Assembly: GCA_965219235.1 (NCBI GenBank) | Contig: OZ244721.1 | Span: forward strand, 992,001 to 1,056,000 | Length of the DNA: 64,000 nt | From: CBDHCC01 sp965219235 | GTDB lineage: Bacteria > Pseudomonadota > Alphaproteobacteria > Sphingomonadales > Sphingomonadaceae | Direction of reading: 5' to 3' | Shown: piece after piece, positions 41,089 through 49,698 of the stretch | Numbering within the stretch: position 1 is the first letter of the stretch | Layout of the letters: each line of letters begins with the position of its first letter | Notes under the pieces: model-generated | What the model was told of the DNA's origin: nothing | Database searches by the model: none | What the model saw: the letters and a program-made list of their open reading frames with translations, nothing else | Position numbers and translations under genes: made by a program

Positions 41089-41715
41089 CTAGTTCGGGCG
41101 GCCGAGCCCGCCGATCGCGCGATCGACCAGCTGGCGGTCGGCGTCGGCGTCCATCCGGTCGCCGAGCAGCCGGGCGGCCGCCGCCGTCGAGGCCTCCGCG
41201 GCGCGGGCGCGCACCTCCGCCACCGCCTGGCGCTCGGCGGCTGCGATGCGATCCTCCGCCATGCGGCGCCGACGCTGGATCAGCGCGTCGGTGTCCGCCT
41301 GCGCCTTGTCCACGATCTGCGCCGCCTCGTGCCGGGCGGTCTCGCGCATCGCCTCGGCCTCGCTCTCGAAGGCGGCGAGCTTGGCGCCATAGCTGTCGCG
41401 CAGGGTTTCGGCCTCGGCCCGCAGCGAGCTCGCCTCGTCCAGCTGCTCGCGGATCGTCGCTATGCGATTGTCGAGGCTTGACGCGATCAGGCGGGGCACG
41501 CGCCGCCATAGGACGATGCCGATCAGCACCGCCATGGCGAGCGCCACCAGGAACGTCGCGTCCAGGCCGAGCACGTTGGGCTCCGCCCGCACGCCGCCGT
41601 GCTCCGACTCGATCGCCTGGACGCCGTCCGTGGGCAGGCCCCGCTGCTGCAGGGGCTGGTCGAGATGCCGCGCGGCCTCCTGCGAGCCGGGCGGCACGGT
41701 GGTCGCCTCAGCCAC
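41089..41715 (-). CDS. atpF: F0F1 ATP synthase subunit b
   Basis: One of two peripheral-stalk subunits of the F0 sector. After an unusually long soluble N-terminus (about 48 residues rich in Gln and charged residues) comes the single membrane helix (TFLVALAMAVLIGIVLWRRV) and a long, charged coiled coil. The start is GTG at 41715, within the last codons of the b' gene, giving 208 residues. It is the last gene of the F0 operon, in the alphaproteobacterial order a-c-b'-b. Confidence 0.9.
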   Translation of the reverse strand: MAEATTVPPGSQEAARHLDQPLQQRGLPTDGVQAIESEHGGVRAEPNVLGLDATFLVALAMAVLIGIVLWRRVPRLIASSLDNRIATIREQLDEASSLRAEAETLRDSYGAKLAAFESEAEAMRETARHEAAQIVDKAQADTDALIQRRRRMAEDRIAAAERQAVAEVRARAAEASTAAAARLLGDRMDADADRQLVDRAIGGLGRPN

Positions 41716-42199
41716 GCAGCACCGCCTCGACCGCGCGCGCGGCCTCCGGCTTGGTGACGCGCACCGGCGAGAGCTTGGCGACGATGTCCCGCGCCGCCTC
41801 CGCCGCGACACTCTCGATCCGGGTCATGGCGTCGCCCCGGCGCGCGGCGATCGCCGCCTCCGCCTCGGCCTGCCGGGTGTCGAGTTCGTCGGAGAGCGCC
41901 TTCATCCGCGCCTCGGTCGCGCGGGTGGCCCGGGCGGTGGCGTCCTGCACCAGTCCCCGCGCCTCTTCGCGGGCGCCGTTGGCGCGCGCGCGATAGTCCT
42001 CCTCCGCGCGGTCGGCGGCCGCGTTCGCCTCGCGCGCGGCGGCCAGATCGCCGCCGATCTTCTGGTCGCGCGCTTCGACCGTCGCCTGAATCTTCGGCAC
42101 CATCCCCCGCCCGATGAACAGATAGATGACGCCGAAGGTCAGCAGCAACCAGAAGAGTTGGCCGCCATAGGTGGCCGCCGCCTGTGAGATCTGAGGCAT
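41708..42199 (-). CDS. F0F1 ATP synthase subunit b'
   Basis: The second, diverged peripheral-stalk subunit found in alphaproteobacteria and phototrophs (atpF'/atpG). The membrane helix GQLFWLLLTFGVIYLFIGRGMVPKI near the N-terminus is the family hallmark, followed by VEARDQKIGGDLAAAREAN and a long Ala/Glu/Arg coiled coil. The length of 163 residues is typical. It lies 45 bp after atpE and overlaps atpF by 8 bp. Confidence 0.93.
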   Translation of the reverse strand: MPQISQAAATYGGQLFWLLLTFGVIYLFIGRGMVPKIQATVEARDQKIGGDLAAAREANAAADRAEEDYRARANGAREEARGLVQDATARATRATEARMKALSDELDTRQAEAEAAIAARRGDAMTRIESVAAEAARDIVAKLSPVRVTKPEAARAVEAVLRG

Positions 42200-42243
42200 G
42201 GCGCTCCGTTCGTCCGTTCAGTGGCGCGGCATCGAGCCGATCG

Positions 42244-42471
42244 TCAGACGACGAACAGCAGGATCATGGCGATGACGAAGGCCAAGAGGCCGAGCAGCTC
42301 GGCGGCGGCGAAGCCGATGAACAGCCGGCCCTGCTGGCCGTCGGCGGCCGACGGATTGCGCAGCGCGCTTTCCAGGAAGCTGCCGAAGACGTTGCCCACG
42401 CCCAACGCCGCCATGCCGGCCCCGATCGCCGCCAGTCCCGCGCCGATCAACTTGGCTGCTTCTGCGTCCAT
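42244..42471 (-). CDS. atpE: F0F1 ATP synthase subunit c
   Basis: The proteolipid of the rotor ring. Two hydrophobic helices are joined by the polar loop R38-N39-P40, the first helix is the glycine-rich GAGLAAIGAGMAALGVG, and the proton-carrying carboxylate is Glu58 in AAAELLGLLAF. The 75-residue length is standard. The second helix shows no obvious extra sodium-binding polar residues, so proton coupling is expected. It sits between atpB and the b' gene. Confidence 0.97.
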   Translation of the reverse strand: MDAEAAKLIGAGLAAIGAGMAALGVGNVFGSFLESALRNPSAADGQQGRLFIGFAAAELLGLLAFVIAMILLFVV

Positions 42472-42505
42472 GATTCTAACTCCTTGATGTAAACTGTTGA
42501 TAGGA

Positions 42506-43288
42506 TTAATGAAGGTTCTCGGCGTCGTTGATGTAGAGCGACGTCAGGAGAGCGAAGACGTAGGCCTGGATGCAGGCCACCAGGATCTCCAGCGCCGTGA
42601 TGCCGATCATCAGCAGGAACGACGGCAGCCCGACCACAACGCCCCAGCCCGCGCCCGCGTTGGACGAGTTGATCACAAAGCCGGCCAACACCTTCAGGAG
42701 GATGTGCCCGGCCATCATCGCGACGAACAGCCGCAGCGCGAGACTGAAGGGCCGCACCAGGAAGCTCATCAGTTCGACCACGAAGATGAACGGGATCATC
42801 GGCACGGGCGTGCCGTGGGGGACGAACAGCGAGAAGAAATGGAAGCCGTGTTTGGCGAAGCCCACGATCAGCACGATCGAGAAGGAGAGGATCGCCAGGA
42901 TGCCGGTGATCGTCAGATGGCTGGTCACCGTGAACGGATGCACGCCCACCAACCCCAGCGGCATCAGGCCCAGCAGGTTGGCGAACAGGATGAACATGAA
43001 CAGCGAGAAGACGTAGGGTGTGTACTTCCGCCCTTCGGGACCGATGTTGGTGTCCAGCATCGAGGCCACGAAGCCGGTGAAGCCCTCCACCGCCGCCTGC
43101 CAGCGCCCCGGCACCAGCTCGCGCCGCATCCCGCCGAGCATGAAGATCCAGACGGCCGCCACGGTCACGATCATCCACAGGGCGGAGTTCGTGAACGAAA
43201 TCTCCTGCCCACCGATGGTGAAGCCCTTGAAGATCGTCAGCACCTCGAACTGGTGCATCGGATCGATCCTGGTCGCGTCCTGTGCCAC
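42506..43288 (-). CDS. atpB: F0F1 ATP synthase subunit a
   Basis: The membrane stator subunit forming the two proton half-channels. The essential arginine lies in RPFSLALRLFVAMMAGH, and LIVACIQAYVFALLTSLYINDA near the C-terminus is the conserved last helix pair. About five or six hydrophobic segments fit the fold. The start MAQDATRIDPMHQFEV and the length of 260 residues are typical for alphaproteobacteria. It lies between atpI and atpE. Confidence 0.97.
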   Translation of the reverse strand: MAQDATRIDPMHQFEVLTIFKGFTIGGQEISFTNSALWMIVTVAAVWIFMLGGMRRELVPGRWQAAVEGFTGFVASMLDTNIGPEGRKYTPYVFSLFMFILFANLLGLMPLGLVGVHPFTVTSHLTITGILAILSFSIVLIVGFAKHGFHFFSLFVPHGTPVPMIPFIFVVELMSFLVRPFSLALRLFVAMMAGHILLKVLAGFVINSSNAGAGWGVVVGLPSFLLMIGITALEILVACIQAYVFALLTSLYINDAENLH

Positions 43289-43303
43289 TCGTCCCTCAGT
43301 CCC

Positions 43304-43627
43304 TCACTTCGCCTTGCCCGATGTGATCCGGAAGATGTTCCGAAACGCCACCACGATCCCCAGTCCCAGCAGCAGGAGCAGGAACAGCGGCCCCGTGTCG
43401 AACACCCGGTCCACCACCCAGCCGACGAGCGCGCCGCCGATCATCCCGCCGAGCAGCTGCGACAGAACGCGGTTGCCCATGCGATAGTCGTCGTCGCCCT
43501 TGTCGACCGAGGCCTCGGCACCGGTCCGCACGGACTCCGCGACCTCCGCCCGCTTCAGCCGCTCGTCGAGCGCGCGCAGCCGCGCGTCTTCGTCGAGGGG
43601 ATCGAACCGGTCGTCGTCGGTGCCCAT
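43304..43627 (-). CDS. atpI: ATP synthase assembly protein I (AtpI/AtpZ-like)
   Basis: A small membrane protein with a charged N-terminal half (DLDEDARLRALDERLKRAEVAES) and two hydrophobic helices: LSQLLGGMIGGALVGWVVDRVF and PLFLLLLLGLGIVVAFRNIFRI. This is the AtpI/AtpZ form seen at the head of alphaproteobacterial F0 operons, implicated in c-ring assembly or ion transport. The ATG at 43627 gives 107 residues. It lies 15 bp before atpB. Confidence 0.9.
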   Translation of the reverse strand: MGTDDDRFDPLDEDARLRALDERLKRAEVAESVRTGAEASVDKGDDDYRMGNRVLSQLLGGMIGGALVGWVVDRVFDTGPLFLLLLLGLGIVVAFRNIFRITSGKAK

Positions 43628-43960
43628 CCGCGTCCTTTCCGTCCGTGCGGCCTGCCCAAGGGGCACCACCGCTCGGCTGAAAGATGGTGCGCCGCACCCA
43701 TGCCCGGACGGGCGCGGACCCTTTGGCAAGGCGGGAGCGGCAGGTCAACCGCTTGGCGGCGGTCGGTTGTGTGCCGGTGCGTGTTGTGCGCTGGTCCTCC
43801 CCTCTCCTTCAGGGGATTGTTACAAAACAGCCGCCAACTTCTTCGTTGAACAACGCTACGATCTATTGAAGGGGAGGGGCTTGCCGCGCCTCCCCAGATG
43901 ACGACCGAGGCACTACTCAGCAGCGTCAACCCGCTCTATTCAGCGGCCACGGATGGGAGA
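43628..43960. other. 333-bp intergenic region between atpI and the DUF3298-type lipoprotein gene
   Basis: This divergent spacer must hold the atp operon promoter. The best minus-strand candidate is TTGACC at 43744-43749 followed about 18 bases later by the poor -10 AAAGGG, so the call is weak. An inverted repeat pair lies at 43799-43879, with an AT-richer centre containing CGTTGAACAACG (43853-43842 region). No convincing gene was seen; a short open frame starting near 43898 merely extends the lipoprotein gene upstream of its signal peptide. Confidence 0.5.
43799..43879. repeat. REP-like inverted pair upstream of the atp operon
   Basis: CCCCTCTCCTTC (43799-43810) faces its inverse GAAGGGGAGGGG (43868-43879) with one mismatch in 12, around an AT-richer centre of 57 bp. 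The arms are variants of the CCTCTCCCCT family seen at 32093 and 37920. Confidence 0.55.
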
Positions 43961-44767
43961 ATGTCGATGAAGGCGGTGTCTGCGAGTCTGGCGGTCCTGT
44001 TGGCGGCGTGTTCCGGTTCCGGGGCGGCCGAGCACACGGCGGAAACGGCGGCGACCGCCGAGGTGCCCTCCCCGTCCGCCCCCCCGACGCCGCCCGCGCC
44101 CGACCCGGCGACCGCGATCCATGTGTCGGAGAAGACCGACCGGATCGACTACGAACTCACCATCCCCGCCGAGGCCGCCGCGCTGCCGAAGCTGAAGGCG
44201 CGGCTGACCAAGGATGCGCAGAAGGCGCGGGCGTCCACGCTTGAGGAGCAGGCGAACTATGCGCGCGAGTTTCCGGACGCCGGCAACAGGACGTACGGCG
44301 TGCAGCACAACTGGCGCACGGTGGGGCGGACGGACCGGCTGCTGAGCCTGGTGCTGGACGTCTCCGGCTACACCGGCGGCGCGCACGGCAGCGCCGGGAC
44401 GGTTCCGCTGCTGTGGGACCGGCAGGCGGACAGGGAGGTGCCGCTGGCCGCGCTCTTCACATCGAAGGACAAGGCGCTGGCGACGCTTCGGCCACGATAT
44501 TGCCCCGCGCTCGATAAGGCGCGCGAGGAGAAATCGGGGCAGCCGGTGGTGCGCGACGGCACGCCGTTCACCGAGTGCCCGCCCTTCTCCGACCTCACGG
44601 TGGCGCCGGCGGGCAATGTCGGCGGCAAGTTCAGCCGGGTCCTGCTGATCGCCGATCCCTATGTCGCGGGATCATGGGCCGAGGGCGAGTACGAGGTCGA
44701 GCTGCCGATCCCGGCCGCGATGGTGCCCTTCATGAAGCCGGAGTGGAAGCCGTCCTTTCCGGGGTGA
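43961..44767 (+). CDS. DUF3298/RsiV-like lipoprotein
   Basis: The ATG at 43961 (or 43967) begins a signal peptide with the lipobox LLAAC, so the protein is probably an outer- or inner-membrane lipoprotein. A Pro-rich linker is followed by a domain with YELTIPAEAAALPKLKARL, LSLVLDVSGYTGGAHGSAGTVPLLWDRQADREVPLAALF and PYVAGSWAEGEYEVELPIPA. The tyrosine-glycine-glycine-x-x-HG strand is the signature of DUF3298 domains, found in RsiV-like proteins. No sigma factor gene is adjacent, so an anti-sigma role is not supported. Function is unknown. Confidence 0.8.
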   Translation: MSMKAVSASLAVLLAACSGSGAAEHTAETAATAEVPSPSAPPTPPAPDPATAIHVSEKTDRIDYELTIPAEAAALPKLKARLTKDAQKARASTLEEQANYAREFPDAGNRTYGVQHNWRTVGRTDRLLSLVLDVSGYTGGAHGSAGTVPLLWDRQADREVPLAALFTSKDKALATLRPRYCPALDKAREEKSGQPVVRDGTPFTECPPFSDLTVAPAGNVGGKFSRVLLIADPYVAGSWAEGEYEVELPIPAAMVPFMKPEWKPSFPG

Positions 44768-44814
44768 GCGGTAGGACCGGGGCGAGGTTTGATAGAACCA
44801 GAGATCCGCTCACA

Positions 44815-45012
44815 CTGAGCCTGTCGAAGGCGATTGTGTCGTTTGCAAACCCACGTAGATCCAGAGCGGTTCTCGATCCATGTCGGACCGATCGACCCGT
44901 GTCCCCTCCCCGCTCGTCCTGAGCCTGTCGAAGGAACGTACCAATGGCTCAGCCGCAGCGCTCGCCGGACGTGCCTTGCCCAACGGGCTTCGACAGGCTC
45001 AGGACGAGCGGG
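44815..45012. repeat. Cluster of three CTGAGCCTGTCGAAG repeats
   Basis: One unit lies at 44815-44830. A second (44909-44933) and a third, inverted (44988-45012), form a perfect 25-bp inverted repeat around a 54-bp centre. Together they occupy most of the 280-bp gap between two convergent genes (44768-45047), which holds no gene that I can see. Confidence 0.85.
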
Positions 45013-45047
45013 TTTTCCAATCGAGGGAAACCACTTCCCACCCCACC

Positions 45048-45425
45048 CTACGGGCAGCGCGGGTGCTTGATCGGCGCGGCGGCGGTGCGCGTCTGCCAGC
45101 TGCCGTCCGGTGCCTGATACTTCTCGCCGGGCTTGGTCTTGGCGATCAGGTTGCAGCCCGCCGTGAAGGCGAACTCCTCCACCGTGCTGCCGGTCGCCGC
45201 CGCCTGCTTGGAGTAGACCGCCTTGCGCTTGATGTTGATGTCGCTGGCGATCGCCTGGATCTGCGCGCTGGGCGAGCCGGGGAAGCCCAGATAGCCGTCG
45301 ACCTGCTCGCCGACCGCCCCGCTGGCGCGCGCCTGCTCGTAGCCCGGCGCGCGCTGGGCATCGGCGGCGACCGGCAGCAGGGCCACCGCGCCGGCCAGGC
45401 CGAGAGTGAGAAACTTGCTATGCAT
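45048..45425 (-). CDS. ydbL: YdbL family periplasmic protein (DUF1318)
   Basis: A 125-residue exported protein with a signal peptide ending VAADA, then ARASGAVGEQVDGYLGF, INIKRKAVYSKQAAATGSTVEEFAFTAGCNLIAKTKPGEKYQAPDGSW. This matches the YdbL/DUF1318 family. In E. coli YdbL assists YdbH and YnbE, which work in phospholipid movement to the outer membrane. Its ATG overlaps the ynbE stop as ATGA. A repeat cluster lies downstream. Confidence 0.92.
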   Translation of the reverse strand: MHSKFLTLGLAGAVALLPVAADAQRAPGYEQARASGAVGEQVDGYLGFPGSPSAQIQAIASDINIKRKAVYSKQAAATGSTVEEFAFTAGCNLIAKTKPGEKYQAPDGSWQTRTAAAPIKHPRCP

Positions 45426-45616
45426 CAAAATATCCCCGATTCCTGTTCGATGACGTCGCGGGCCTTGGCGTCCAGCCGGTAGACGACCTCCTGCCGGATG
45501 TTGATGTTCAGTTCGATGACGATCGGCTTGTCCGGTGCCTTCACGGTCACGCATCCGGCAAGCCCGGTCACAATCAATCCTCCCGCGAGCGCACTCCTGG
45601 TCAATGGGGTCATCAT
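45425..45616 (-). CDS. ynbE: YnbE family lipoprotein
   Basis: A 63-residue lipoprotein with the lipobox LAGC at residues 19-22, followed by VTVKAPDKPIVIELNINIRQEVVYRLD, the family's conserved core. In E. coli YnbE is the outer-membrane partner of the AsmA-like YdbH and is proposed to complete a bridge across the periplasm. The start overlaps the ydbH stop (ATGA) and the stop overlaps the ydbL start, so the three genes are strictly coupled. Confidence 0.92.
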   Translation of the reverse strand: MMTPLTRSALAGGLIVTGLAGCVTVKAPDKPIVIELNINIRQEVVYRLDAKARDVIEQESGIF

Positions 45617-48600
45617 AGGCCGGGCTCGCTTTCCTGATCCTGAACGGGGGGCGTGGGTGGAGGTTCGGGCACGTCGCGGCCCTGTTCGCGCAGCTGCTCG
45701 CGATAGAGCAGTCCCAGGTTCTGCTCCACCAGCAGTTCCGGATCGCTGAACGACCGGGCGGAGAACAGGAGCTGGCGGAAGGGCGCGGTGATCGTGATCT
45801 TGAACACGAAGGGCAGGCCCGCGATCGCGCGCGCCAGGATGTTGCGCTTGGCGCCCGATCCCTGCGCCAGTCCGTCGAACCGCAGGCCGGTGACCATCTG
45901 ACCCGACAGCGGACCGTTCAGCGTGATGTCCAGCCGATCGTACCGCAGCGCCTTCAGCGCCTCGAAGGCCAGATTGCCGAAGAACCCCAGATCCTCCTGG
46001 CTGACCGCACCGACATAGGCGACCGTCCCACCCGGCGGGCGAGACTCCAGGTGGCCGCCCACCACCTCGCCATTGCCGTTGGTGAAGGAGAGCGGGAACT
46101 GGCCGTCGAACACGCCGGTCGCCGCGATGTTGTCGAACTCAAGATTGTCCAGCAGGACGGCGGCGTCGAGCGCGGTCACGCCCAGCACGAAGTCCTGCCG
46201 CTTGCCCTCGCCGAACTCCAGCACGGTGGGCTCCAGCTCGAGCGTGCCGCCGGCGAAGGGCCAGCGGCCCGAGCGGACCGCGATGCGCCGGCCCGGCACG
46301 ATGGCGTAACGCACCTCGCCATTCTCCACCGGCACGCCCGGGTTGATCTGATCCACCGTCAGCCGCTGGTCGTCGGCGGTGACCAGGTTCAGCAGGTCCG
46401 TGAAATGGACCGTGGTGGACAGGCCGGTGACCGGGCCGAAGGCGGCGGCCAGGGTCATGCCCCGGGTCGTGAAGGTGCCGGTGCTCTCCACGATCGGCCC
46501 ACCCCAAACGATGCGTGCGTCGCCGTCCACCGTGCCCTGGACATCCGCCACCACGCCGAGCGCGAGCGGAGTGAGGCGGCTGGGCTGCAACGCATCGTCG
46601 AACCGCAGGTCGCGCACGGCGAGCCGCGCCTCGCCCCCACCTTCGGCGAAGGAGTGGTGGATGGTCACGTCGGCGATCGTGCGCTTCGTCTGAGGGTCGA
46701 TCAGCGGTCCGGCGGCGTCGATCACCGATCCCGCGAAGTCGAGCGCGAAGCCCGGAGCCGCGAGCGTCTGGAAGCGCTTGGGATCCGCCGCGTCGTCCAC
46801 CGTCAGGTCGGCGGTGAGCGCCAGCCGACCGCCGCGGAGCGACCAGCTGCCCGCCCCCTTCGACCACAGGATCGGCACCGCGCCCACTTGCCCCGCCGCG
46901 CCGGTGAACCGCCCTTCCCCCCCCTTGCCCAGGAAGCCTCCGGTCAGGGTGGCGAGATCGAGGCGGGTGACCGCGTCGCCGGCGCCCACGCGCGCCTTCA
47001 GGCCCGCCACCGCGAAGCGGCCCTGCCGCAGCCGCACCGTTGCCTGAGCGGCGGCGAGCGTCAGCGGTGTCCGGCCGATGCGCCCGGCGAGTCGCGGCCG
47101 CGCGATCGTGGCGCCCGCCCGCATCGCGCCGCCCGCCGAGCGGCTGAAGAGCGCCGGGCCGTCGCTGGCGCACAGCCGCAGTCGCGCGGGATCGAACGCG
47201 ACGCCGCTCACCGCCAGGCCGGCGAAGCTCGCATCGGTGCATCCGGGGTTGAGCGCGATCGCGCCGGTCCGGTCGAACACGCCCGACAGCCGCATCGCCG
47301 CGCGCTCGACCCGGCCGCCCGCGAACGGGCCGGAGAGCGTCACGGCGGTGTCGACCCGCGTCCGTCCGCCGGGTTCGCGCGAAAAGCGCACCGGCTCCAG
47401 CGCGACGCGGCTGGTGCCCGCCGCATAGGGCTGGAAGCGCGCCGTGCCGGACAGCGCCCCGCGCGCGTCGCGGGCCAGCCGCACCTCGCCCGACGGCAGC
47501 CCGCCGCCGGACACCCTCAGCACGCCGTCGAGCGTCGGCAGGGTGCCCGCGCCCAGCGCGAGCCGCACCCCCCCGCCATCGCCGCCGCGCCCGTTCAGCG
47601 ACAGCTGGGCGCCGCTGGCGCTGCGCACGCGCGCGTTCGGGACCACCAGGTCGACGCGCCCGCCGCCGAACGCCGCGCGGTAGTCGCTCTCCACGGCGAA
47701 CCGTCGGCCGGCCGCCTGCGCGGAGCGGCCGATCGCCTTCGCGATCGCCTCCAGCGGCGTGCCGTTCAGGCCCTTGTCGATCCCCGTCAGCCCGGCCAGC
47801 GTCTCGGGGGCGAGGCGCACGAGACCGGCGCTCGCCCGACCCTCCAGCGTGCCGGACACACCTTTTGCGAAACGCAGATCGTAGGAGCCGGTCGCCGCCA
47901 CGCGCTCCGCCGCCTGCCCTCCGCTCGCCAGCCGCCCGGCGGTGACCGACGCGGTGCCGGAGAGCGCGTCGGGCGTGCCGGAGAAGGTCGCCCGGACGCC
48001 CGCTCCCCGCGCCATCGTGGCGCCGTTCGCCACGGTCCCGGCCGCGAGCGCCGCCCGGCCGCCAAAGGCGCGGGCCGTGCCGGCCAGGCGCACCTCGCCG
48101 GTGAGCGCGATCGCGGCGGTGCCTCCCGACGCCAGGCGCGCCACCGCGAGCGGCACGCGGCCCTCCAGCCGGTCGAGCCCGGCCGACAGGATCACGTCCG
48201 GCCGCGCGCGCACCGCCTCGGCCCGCAAGGTCGCGCCGCAGTCGATCGAGGCGAGCGTCAGCGGGCCGGACAGCGCGGGGCGGCCCCCGGTCACGCGCGC
48301 GGCGAAGCGGCCCCTCAGCGGCCCGCCGACGCATCCGCCGCCCGCCAGCCGGTCCGACGCGACCGCCAGCCGCCCGGCGAACTCGTGCGCCAGGTTGCCG
48401 TCCCCCTCCACGCCGAACACCAGCGCGCCCGCCGGGGTGGCGAGCCGGACACGCGTGTCGGTCACCCGGAGCGGCAGGTCGGGCAGCGAGAACGGCTTGC
48501 CCGACGGCGGCGGCAGCAGGCGGTCCACCTGCCCCAGCCGCAGCCGGCCGCCGACGACGCGTCCCCACAGCCGCACGCCGTCGGCCTCGATCCCGCTCAC

Positions 48601-48900
48601 TCCCACACCGCCCAGACCCACCGTGGTCCGCACCACCACGCGGCGCGCGGTGAGGTCGGGGCGGCCCGCCGGCCCGATCGACAGGTCCTCCAGCACCTGG
48701 CGACCGAAGCCGATCTCGCTGATGCGATAGCGCGCCTCCACCCCGCGACGCCGCAGTTCGCGGTCCACGAAGTGGGTGGCGATCGGGTGGCGCAGCAGCC
48801 AGACGGCGAGCGGCAGCGCGACCAGCAGGACCGCGAGCGCGCCGAACGCGACGCGGCGGCGGGATCGGCCTCGGGGCGGCGGGGTCAACGTGTCGGCCAC
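45613..48900 (-). CDS. ydbH: AsmA-like protein YdbH
   Basis: A large (1095-residue) protein with one N-terminal membrane helix (VAFGALAVLLVALPLAVWLL) and a long beta-rich body of repeating amphipathic strands, ending in GFFGNLAFEALKALRYDRLDITLNGPLSGQMVTGLRFDGLAQGS, the conserved YdbH C-terminal segment. AsmA-like proteins form hydrophobic grooves that move phospholipids between membranes. The GTG at 48900, preceded by GAGGA, is the only start giving a short N-terminus before the helix. It heads the ydbH-ynbE-ydbL operon and is divergent from radC. Confidence 0.9.
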   Translation of the reverse strand: MADTLTPPPRGRSRRRVAFGALAVLLVALPLAVWLLRHPIATHFVDRELRRRGVEARYRISEIGFGRQVLEDLSIGPAGRPDLTARRVVVRTTVGLGGVGVSGIEADGVRLWGRVVGGRLRLGQVDRLLPPPSGKPFSLPDLPLRVTDTRVRLATPAGALVFGVEGDGNLAHEFAGRLAVASDRLAGGGCVGGPLRGRFAARVTGGRPALSGPLTLASIDCGATLRAEAVRARPDVILSAGLDRLEGRVPLAVARLASGGTAAIALTGEVRLAGTARAFGGRAALAAGTVANGATMARGAGVRATFSGTPDALSGTASVTAGRLASGGQAAERVAATGSYDLRFAKGVSGTLEGRASAGLVRLAPETLAGLTGIDKGLNGTPLEAIAKAIGRSAQAAGRRFAVESDYRAAFGGGRVDLVVPNARVRSASGAQLSLNGRGGDGGGVRLALGAGTLPTLDGVLRVSGGGLPSGEVRLARDARGALSGTARFQPYAAGTSRVALEPVRFSREPGGRTRVDTAVTLSGPFAGGRVERAAMRLSGVFDRTGAIALNPGCTDASFAGLAVSGVAFDPARLRLCASDGPALFSRSAGGAMRAGATIARPRLAGRIGRTPLTLAAAQATVRLRQGRFAVAGLKARVGAGDAVTRLDLATLTGGFLGKGGEGRFTGAAGQVGAVPILWSKGAGSWSLRGGRLALTADLTVDDAADPKRFQTLAAPGFALDFAGSVIDAAGPLIDPQTKRTIADVTIHHSFAEGGGEARLAVRDLRFDDALQPSRLTPLALGVVADVQGTVDGDARIVWGGPIVESTGTFTTRGMTLAAAFGPVTGLSTTVHFTDLLNLVTADDQRLTVDQINPGVPVENGEVRYAIVPGRRIAVRSGRWPFAGGTLELEPTVLEFGEGKRQDFVLGVTALDAAVLLDNLEFDNIAATGVFDGQFPLSFTNGNGEVVGGHLESRPPGGTVAYVGAVSQEDLGFFGNLAFEALKALRYDRLDITLNGPLSGQMVTGLRFDGLAQGSGAKRNILARAIAGLPFVFKITITAPFRQLLFSARSFSDPELLVEQNLGLLYREQLREQGRDVPEPPPTPPVQDQESEPGL

Positions 48901-49008
48901 TCCTCGCCCATCCCTCCCGCTCGATCCGGCCGCCGCTCCTTGGGGGAGAGCGCCGGCGCGTTCAAGCAACTCGCCTTTCGCCGCCGCCCTGCGCTACACC
49001 GCGACGCC

Positions 49009-49698
49009 ATGGCCGACGCTCCGCCTCCACCCGACAGCCAGGGTCACCGCGCCCGCCTGCGCGAGCGGCTGCTGCGCGGCGGCGAGGCGGCGCTGGGCGA
49101 TCACGAGGTGCTGGAGTATCTCCTGGCGCTCGCCATCCCGCGCCGCGACACCAAGCCGCTCGCCAAGGCGCTGCTGCGCCGTTTCGGCACGCTCGCCGGC
49201 GTGTTCGCCGCCGATGCCGAGGCGCTCGTCGCCGTCGACGGCATGGGCGGGACGAGCGCCGCGGCCGTGCGCGTGGTGCGGGTGGCGGCGACGCGGATGC
49301 TGCTGGAGCCCGTCACCAACGCGCCGGTGCTGGGCAGCTGGGCCGCGCTGCTCGACTATCTGCAGGCCGACATGGGGCCGCTGACGGTCGAGCAGGTCCG
49401 TGTGCTGCACCTGAACGCCCGCAACGTGCTGATGGCCAACGAGGTGATGGGGCGCGGGACCGTCTCCGAAGCTCCGATCTACGTGCGCGAGGTGATCCGC
49501 CGCGCGCTCGACATCGGCTCGGCCGCGCTCATCCTGGTCCACAACCATCCCAGCGGCGATCCCAAACCCAGCCGCCAGGACATCGCCGTCACCCGCGAGA
49601 TCGCCGAGGCGGGGCGCAAGCTGGGCGTCCAGCTGCACGATCACCTGATCATCGGCGCGGGCAAGCACGTCTCGCTGCGCGCCGAAGGGCTGATCTAG
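49009..49698 (+). CDS. radC: RadC/JAB-domain protein
   Basis: A 229-residue protein with N-terminal HhH-like helices and a C-terminal JAB1/MPN-type metalloprotease-like fold. The JAMM motif is complete: H178, H180, S188 and D191 in HNHPSGDPKPSRQD, with the upstream Glu in TVSEAPIYVREV. RadC was once linked to DNA repair but its role is unclear. Its stop overlaps by four bases the stop of the EF-hand gene on the other strand. Confidence 0.93.
   Translation: MADAPPPPDSQGHRARLRERLLRGGEAALGDHEVLEYLLALAIPRRDTKPLAKALLRRFGTLAGVFAADAEALVAVDGMGGTSAAAVRVVRVAATRMLLEPVTNAPVLGSWAALLDYLQADMGPLTVEQVRVLHLNARNVLMANEVMGRGTVSEAPIYVREVIRRALDIGSAALILVHNHPSGDPKPSRQDIAVTREIAEAGRKLGVQLHDHLIIGAGKHVSLRAEGLI

Noticed and set aside
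41089..43627. Incomplete ATP synthase operon (no F1 genes)
   Set aside because: In alphaproteobacteria the F0 and F1 genes are normally in separate operons, so this is ordinary.
46051..49008. Very long open frame on the plus strand opposite ydbH
   Set aside because: It is an antisense shadow produced by high GC codon use; the translation is Arg/Ala/Gly-rich with no domains, while ydbH on the other strand has family features. Similar antisense frames opposite ntrY, gatA, the DUF4153 gene and dnaK were dropped for the same reason.
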